The position numbers and the translations under genes are program-made. A stretch of DNA of 64,000 bases from Ipomoea triloba (Eukaryota; Streptophyta; Magnoliopsida; Solanales; Convolvulaceae): the NCBI RefSeq assembly GCF_003576645.1, contig NC_044927.1, positions 19,206,217 through 19,270,216 on the forward strand, in the 5' to 3' direction. Shown here one piece after another: positions 58,075 to 64,000 of this stretch. Below the pieces are notes generated by a model. The model ran no database searches. It was not told where the DNA came from and was given only the letters and a program-made list of their open reading frames with translations. The stretch's first letter is position 1; each line of letters starts with the position of its first letter.

Positions 58075-60455
58075 TGTAACCCCTCGGTTTTTCCGACAAA
58101 GTTAGGGTTCGAAAAATATTTTTTAGGCTATAATATTTATGAGATGATCTCTCGGTACTTCAGAAGGATTTTTTTTAAGTGAGGCTAATTATTAATAAAG
58201 TTGCGGTCTACGTACCGGTCACGAACCGTAAAATTTTTAAGGATGTATATACAGTTCGAATTTTCCTAGAAAATGGATTATTAAGTATGATACGATTAAG
58301 CCTGAACTTTCTATTTAGTTCAAGTGGAAATTTAAACGGACTGTAAGAGTAAATTTGTTACGGACCTTCGTACCTATATTTCGCGAGATACCGAAAAATT
58401 CCCAATTTTAGTGATTATCGACGGGATTATTTTTAGGATAATTTTGGTGTTAGAATTTTCCCGAATTAAGCTATAATCATCCGAACTTTCATCTGATTTA
58501 ACCCCAAACTGGCAAAGTAAATTTTGTTCTTCAAGGAGCCACCATAGGGAGTTGACATGTGGCACTCCTAATCACCACTTGACTAGTTCATTAATTACAT
58601 GTCATAAGAGGTATGGGAATGTTGCACTTGTTCCTTAATCTTCAAGCCAAACTAACCATCATCCCCTCTCTCCTACTCCACATTTTCGAAATTCATAAGG
58701 GAAAAAAGAAGAGAAAGAAAACTTAGTCTTCTTCCACTTGTGATCAAGAACTCTTAAGCATCTCTTCAACTCAAGTGCTCTAAGCATAGGTAAGACTATG
58801 GTTTTGTTCGGTTAAATCCTTCCTAGAACTTAAGTGTAAGCTAGAGGTTCATGAAAATGTTGTTATTATGGTGATTTTGTTTAGGATCTTTGGTGAAAGG
58901 TTCGAAGGAGGAAATCATCAACTTCTACGGTTTTAAGATCCTCTAAAGAGGTAAGGAATCCCTTAAGTTGGTTTAGTCACTTGAAGGTGAACAAATGCTA
59001 GTAAATTATGTGACTAGGAATTTTATGCGAAAATTATGTGTTAAGTTTGTGGATCTACTAGTTGACTCAAGAAACCACACTTTGGATTTTTGGTAATTTT
59101 TGTATACATGTTCATAGCTAATTTATGCATGTATATGTTGTATTTATGCCCATATAGGCTTATACTTGTGAAAATAGTGAAAGGAAATCAGGATAGATTC
59201 TGGCAGTAACTTCCGAGATTTATTGGGAAAATTTGGTAAGGTATTTTGACTCCATTTTTCTCAGATATGTAGTTCAATAAGTGTAGAACCCGCATATAAA
59301 ATTTCATAATGATCGGAGTAGTATAAGTATGGTTTTCGAATTTTTTCCAAAACTGGTCCAGAGAGAGAAATTCTGGACAGCACACTGCCAAGGGCAAAAA
59401 TGGAATTTTCTGTGTTTATTCGTGGATCAAAATGACCAAAACTTTTTATGGACATCAAGTACTATAAGTTGGGGTTCTACCATAAAAATTTCAAGTGAAA
59501 AAGAGTTCGGGAACTATTTTTACTGGCTCAATCTTTCGGACTGCGCCAAGCTGGAATTTTCTGAAAAAGAATGGTTAGGAACAATTTTGACAAAAATATG
59601 TTGTAATAAAAATAGTAACGAAATTTTGGAATGTCACAATCAATTTGGAAGAAGAATTGTGTTTTTAAGAAACAAGTGTGACTCTTGTCACTTGGAAATT
59701 TCGTGGTGAAAAGCCATTGACAAATGTGTGTATTTTGGAAACATATTTNNNNNNNNNNNNNNNNNNNNNNNNNNNNNNNNNNNNNNNNNNNNNNNNNNNN
59801 NNNNNNNNNNNNNNNNNNNNNNNTTGTATGATTAATTCATACTGCAGAGCGAAGTCTATTCGCTGAGAGAATGAGTGGGAATTAAAAATGTCGTGTCCCG
59901 AGCAATAATGGGTGTGTTGTGAGTCTCACTTTGAATTAAGTGGAAATTCTCGGAAATGGAAGTGTTATGTGCTGATGTTACTTATATACTGTATTGTACT
60001 GTTTTGCTGTTAATATAATTGCAGGAAGAATGCAACCGTAGGGTAACGTTTACATTTTCTGATTATCATGTTGTTTTCGAAACCTTTGTTTACTTTCGAG
60101 TGACAATGGATTACCTTACTTAGCCGTCGCGCTAACTACACTTCATTGTGTCCTTTATTAGATGCAGTCTAGCATGGGCCTCTGTGGCCCGATTAGCTCT
60201 GAATAGGATGGGAGTCGAGGTTGAAGACTACTCTATCCTAGAATAGACACCCTGGAAGGATTAGTTCCATATGTACACTTTTGGATGTTGATATGGTTAT
60301 TTGAGGTTGTAAGTTTAGCCTTAGCGTTTGGGTATAGGAGAGATACCTAAGCGTGGCGGTAACACCCAGTTTTCTGCTGGTTTGATGCTTCCGCAATGTA
60401 TTGTACTATTAGGAATTTTGTAATAAATCCAAGAGGTGAAAATTGGGGTGTTACA
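58075..60455. mobile_element. Solo LTR nested in family A copy 2
   Basis: 2,381 bp with ends TGTAACCCC and GGGGTGTTACA, and the flanks CCTCC / CCTCG (58070-58074, 60456-60460), a 4/5 match as target duplication. No internal domain. A 75-N gap lies at 59749-59823. An ORF at 59329-59709 is not recognisable. Confidence 0.7.
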
Positions 60456-60809
60456 CCTCGAGTTTCACTGTTTTCGTGAGAAAAATTATTCCCACTTGCA
60501 AATCAATCTAGGGCAACCTCAAATCATTCCAACACTTAACCACATCATGAGCACACAATTTTTAACCATCCCCTACACTCTCCAAAGCTAATTAGATCAA
60601 TACTCACTCAATAAAATACCATCCCCCAAACAACCTCTTGAAAATCAAAACACTTAGGGACACACTCTAACTCTAAAACTAACTAAAGCAAGTAAAAAGT
60701 CAAAAAGTAAATGCAATAAAAGTAAAGCGCAAGAAAGTAAAGGATAACATGGGTTGCCTCCTATGAAGCGCTAAGTTTAACATCGCTAGCTCGACTCAAC
60801 CTCTCAAAA

Positions 60810-61601
60810 TCAACCATCATTGGATTGGAGAAAGAACATCCCATCCTTCTTAGCAAATTTCTCTTCAAGATAGTGCTTCAAATGGTGGTCATCAACAAAT
60901 TCCTTTATGCAAAAATCCACCACTTCAAAGCTCAAGCATTGTTCCTCCATGAACTTAAAATTCAAGCATACTCTTTCATCAAATACATTCTTATTCCCAA
61001 GGTCAAATAAGGACTTCTTCCCAAGTAATCCTTCTTGGTAATAGAGATAAGATTGATCAATCCCAAAGTCTCCATTCTTATGTTCCCCTTGATTTTCCTT
61101 TTCTTGAGCAAGTAAGGAGAACCTTGGGTCTTCTTTATTCACTAAAATGAGGTAAGAATCCTTGGACATGAAGATTGGCTAATGGGGGTCTCCACTTTCA
61201 AAAACATTGACACCTCCCGGTTCCCAAGTTAGCCTAAAGTTCTCACCCAATGAAGTGCCATCCAATGAAGGGCATTCCTTGTTTGTGCCACATATTTCAT
61301 CAATCTCATCGTCCTTGAGCATTTCTTCACTTGGACCTTCTTCAAGATGCTCTTTATCATCATTCCCTTGCAACTCTACGCTTTCTTCCCAATTCAAAGT
61401 TTCCATTTCAATTCCCTCATCCACTTTCTCATCATCATCATCATCATCTTCGTCCCCACTCTCCTCTTCATCACCACCTTCACTTGGCGTGAACAACTCA
61501 TGTAAAGCCTCTTCATAAGGAAATGAACTTTGAATGGATTCTTGAGTTGTCGAGCCTTTTTCTTGAGTTTTAAGATCATCCAATTGAAACTTGTAACATG
61601 T
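60810..61601 (-). pseudogene. Acidic protein relic of family A, interrupted by an in-frame TAG
   Basis: The minus-strand frame is open from about 61601 to 60810 except for one TAG at 61179-61181. The first part has an acidic tract (GGDEEESGDEDDDDDDE); the second has LFDLGNKNVFDERVCL and ends with KKDGMFFLQSNDG. No ATG starts the first part. I recognise no domain. Just upstream on the same strand (about 62090-61600) another frame encodes a Tyr-rich stretch (MDQRGYYNSQYYEGYGYY) and MMSMMNNLIIQ, broken by stops. It could be a diverged gag-like protein, since it follows the primer-binding segment directly. Confidence 0.45.
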
Positions 61602-62237
61602 TTATTTGAATAATTAGGTTATTCATCATGGACATCATCTCCTCATCAATAGATTGACTTGCTTGTGGAGATTCTTGATAGAATGGCTCTTGAGGTTCCT
61701 ATTGATTATTGGCATATTCTTCCTCACTTGGTCTCATAGAATATCCATCATCCCCAATGTCATCATCGGGTACAATAGTGACTCCCCAACGCCTAGCTAA
61801 TGCCAAAGTCTCTTCATCTATCCCATGACTCCCTACACTTGGTGAATGGTTGTAGTGATCATGTGGGGGTTGAGTATCTTTGGGGAATGTTGTGTAATGA
61901 ATAGGTGAGGGGTGTGGAGGTCTTGGTACTGTTGAGGATCATAGTAATTATCTAGAGGTGGGGCTTGGATTGTACCATACAAGGACTGATGGCTAAGGCA
62001 TTATAGTATTCTTGTTGAGACACGTAGTATCCATACCCTTCATAATATTGAGAATTGTAATATCCTCTTTGATCCATCATGGGACATCCCCTTCCAATCA
62101 AATAAAATGATATAGACTTGCAAGCACATTAGCAATAACAAAAAAAAAAAAAAAACAAAGAAAAAGCTTAGACTCCTAAGAATCCCTAACTTTAATGCTA
62201 GAAATAAAACAATCACACAATACAACCAAATAAATCA

Positions 62238-62262
62238 ATCCCCGGCAACGGCGCCAAAATTG
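62238..62262 (-). promoter_or_regulatory. Primer-binding segment of family A copy 2
   Basis: The minus strand reads TTTTGGCGCCGTTGCCGGGG right after the 5' LTR end, the same segment as in the young Gypsy element at 15337. Confidence 0.82.
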
Positions 62263-62492
62263 TGATGAGTAAAGTGGTGATAGTGAAAAAGGGGTGAAAA
62301 TATCGTTCCGCTAAGGATTGGGGTTATGGCATGTACTTGTATTGTTTATTTTTTTTTTGAAAATTGGCATGTACTTGTATGAATTGCTAGATTGTAGACA
62401 CTAATATTTTAGAATTCAGAAGGATCCAAACAAATTATAACTGAGTATGGAAAGTAAACTAATATTTTTTGGTTTTTGATTATAAAAGAAGT
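62263..62492 (-). repeat. Truncated 5' LTR of family A copy 2
   Basis: Matches the first about 200 bp of 51081-52368 as read on plus, with a 38-bp difference caused by the small insertion at 62343-62365. The rest is lost at the MITE that follows. Confidence 0.8.
62343..62365 (-). mobile_element. Ultra-short retroposon insertion
   Basis: On minus: AATTTTC, ten A, then TAAACA. Flanked by an exact 15-bp duplication GGCATGTACTTGTAT (62328-62342, 62366-62380). The empty site is in the other LTR near 51140-51160. Confidence 0.68.
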
Positions 62493-62494
62493 TC

Positions 62495-62652
62495 ATAATG
62501 TTTAAATTACTTTTAAATTTCAAATTAACAAAAACAAACTTATGAGGGCCTCTTTGCACTTGATCTTGGACCTCAATATATGTATATATAGATGGTTTTA
62601 AATTAAGTTTGTTATTGTTAATTTGAAATTTAAAAGTAATTTTAAACATTAT
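62495..62652. mobile_element. Short hairpin MITE
   Basis: About 158 bp with nearly 48-bp inverted ends (ATAATGTTTAAATTACTTTT and inverse). AT-rich. Target duplication unclear, perhaps TA. Confidence 0.65.
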
Positions 62653-62892
62653 ATAAGTACTTGTGGAATTCTCTTTAGAATACTACTATTTATTGGTTTG
62701 TTTTCCCTTTCTTACATTAGGAATAACATTTATTGCACTTAGTAGTACACTACTATATTGTGAAGAGTTAGGCAATAGGCATACATATACTTTCAAATCC
62801 AACCCTTCCGGATATAGACCTATCTATGAAGTATATGATGACAAACTTTGGGAGCAAAGTGGAAGAAGCTATATATGTATATATATAACGGC
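62653..62892 (-). other. 3' flank of the second GH9 gene
   Basis: TATATATA and TAGCTTCTTCCACTTTG (minus) follow the stop codon and parallel the 3' flank of the first GH9 gene. Confidence 0.6.
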
Positions 62893-63956
62893 CTATGCCG
62901 TGGCTGAAAAGAAAGCCAGAGCCCCGACAAACGGAGCATTGATGTAGGTAGCAGGCTCGGATTGCTGATAGTTATTCCTATCATCCGCGAAATTGTCTCT
63001 ATTGTCAGGACCACCTACGACGGCTCCCACGAGAGTGTTGGGATTAGGCGACCCGGAGTTTAGGTACTGGAATCCATCATTGCACCCAATGCGAGCAGGG
63101 TGATCCTTCACTGACGGCACTGACGACCCTCTGTGGTGAACATGCTGCGGATACCTCTGCCCAAACCCCACCATGTACGACATTCTTGCCGGATTATCCC
63201 CTAATATGTAGTCCACCTGCTTCTTTGCTAGTGCTACTAGCTTCTCTGCGGTGAAAGTTGATGCCCCGCAGTTTACCACTCCGCCATTTGAGCTTAGGTA
63301 CTTGGCATAGGTTAGCAGGAGAAAAGACGTTGAGGTTACGTATTGGAGGTTGCTTCCACTTTGTTTGAAAAGAAGTCCTCCTGGGGTGTATTGAGCTTGG
63401 GCGCTAGGCGACTCAGGAATGAGAGAGCAGATATAGTTGTCTGAGTGTTGCTTGTATAGCTCATACCCTTGGGTGTTCTTCTCCAAGAATCTCTGTTACA
63501 TTGAACGAATAAATTAGCTAGCTATTACTCAATTACTCAGGAGAGAATTTATTCGGCCGAGGCCGTAATTGGTAATCGAGATTGTTAGGCGGAGGCTAGT
63601 AAGGCAGCTGGAAAGGTCAAGCGCAGCACCCTGACTCTCAACAATGTGTCACATACAATATAAGAAAATAAAGTTGGATTTTAGCTACTAGTTATAACTT
63701 TTGACATAGTAATAAGCACGTATCCTTGTATCAGGTCAGGGATTCTAGTCCCCCTAACTATATCGTAACAGAATTGAAGAGTGAGGACAGGAACCTGGGA
63801 AAGCAGAATCTTGGTGGCGGGGCGCTTGTCGTCCCAACTGAAGGAATAGACATCATCGGTTGCGCCCAATGTTTGAGCATTTGATTGGATATAATCCTGA
63901 AACGAGGAGGTCTCTGAAGCTTTATAAAGCCAGGCAGCTCCCCACAGAAGCTCATC
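62893..63956 (-). CDS. Endo-beta-1,4-glucanase, GH9 class B, 3' part (runs off the window)
   Basis: Two exons, 63956-63795 (54 codons, [15 protein letters not shown] to KILLSQ) and 63492-62893 (199 codons plus stop), have the same sizes as exons 5 and 6 of the gene at 5708. The intron between them is 302 bp rather than 536. The GH9 signature ending VHHRGSS and the acid/base motif [13 protein letters not shown] are intact. An acceptor GAAG precedes 63956, so exons 1-4 must lie beyond 64000. Tail-to-tail with the first gene and close in sequence, hence a likely inverted duplicate. Same secreted cell-wall glucanase role expected. Confidence 0.9.
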
Positions 63957-64000
63957 CTTCATAAAACACAAAGCATTCAGTTAATGCTCAACATTATTAA

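Larger units (their letters stand above)
51081..62492 (-). mobile_element. Gypsy-like non-autonomous LTR element, family A copy 2
   Basis: Minus-strand element: 5' LTR remnant 62263-62492, primer-binding segment 62238-62262, coding relic 60810-62100, 3' non-coding region, purine tract near 52372-52385, and 3' LTR 51081-52368. Related to 36672-41804 (same LTR start, same phrase near 60780, same purine tract). It has absorbed a CACTA element (52541-56066) and a solo LTR (58075-60455). No RT or IN. Confidence 0.8.

Noticed and set aside
59329..59709. 126-codon ORF
   Set aside because: Inside a solo LTR, no recognisable protein, and it ends at an assembly gap.
61207..61518. Ser-rich 103-codon ORF on the plus strand
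   Set aside because: Antisense shadow of the acidic tract (GAN codons read as TCN on the other strand).

Overview
The window is nuclear DNA of a flowering plant, most likely a eudicot. The genes have plant introns with GT/AG borders, an Arabidopsis-type GH9 endoglucanase and START protein are present, and the transposon families are those of plants. The species cannot be fixed from sequence alone; a Convolvulaceae/asterid-like source is a guess. About 90% of the window is transposable elements or their debris, much of it nested. Several N gaps and long G or C runs mark assembly trouble.

Host genes. A complete six-exon class-B GH9 endo-beta-1,4-glucanase lies at 5708-8336 (+). The last two exons of a close paralogue lie at 62893-63956 (-) and continue past the right edge. 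The two are tail to tail with the same exon sizes, so they look like an inverted duplicate pair pushed apart by transposons. The only other intact host gene is a small five-exon START-domain lipid-binding protein at 47195-49763 (+).

Layout. 1-1500: three TIR elements separated by (TA)n microsatellites. 1535-5362: a short non-autonomous LTR element (-) carrying a fragment of a polypyrimidine-tract-binding-protein RRM, broken by a hAT element and two Mutator-like elements. 8676-20922: a decayed Copia element (-) whose 5' LTR is split by a very young Gypsy-type gag-protease-only element (13942-20811, TSD TGTAT). 21400-27550: LINE ends, decayed Copia pieces and a Pack-MULE (24934-26131) with a spliced DGAT2-like gene fragment. 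27650-30124: three more (TA)n-flanked TIR elements. 30750-35870: a long-TIR MULE, Harbinger and Stowaway MITEs, a CACTA end, a SINE and a MuDR-transposase remnant. 35890-42990: a Copia element (-) split by a Gypsy-like non-autonomous element (36672-41804, TSD ATCAC), whose left LTR holds a retroposed U6 snRNA. 44811-46223: a solo LTR. 51081-62492: a second, inverted copy of the same Gypsy-like family, containing a CACTA element (52541-56066) and a solo LTR (58075-60455).

Most noteworthy are the U6 retropseudogene with its empty site in the sister LTR, a family of microsatellite-targeting TIR elements, several retroposon insertions that are almost only a poly(A) tail, and two captured host-gene fragments (PTB RRM and DGAT2-like). 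These point to past LINE and Mutator activity. All positions were read by eye; no alignment or database search was run.
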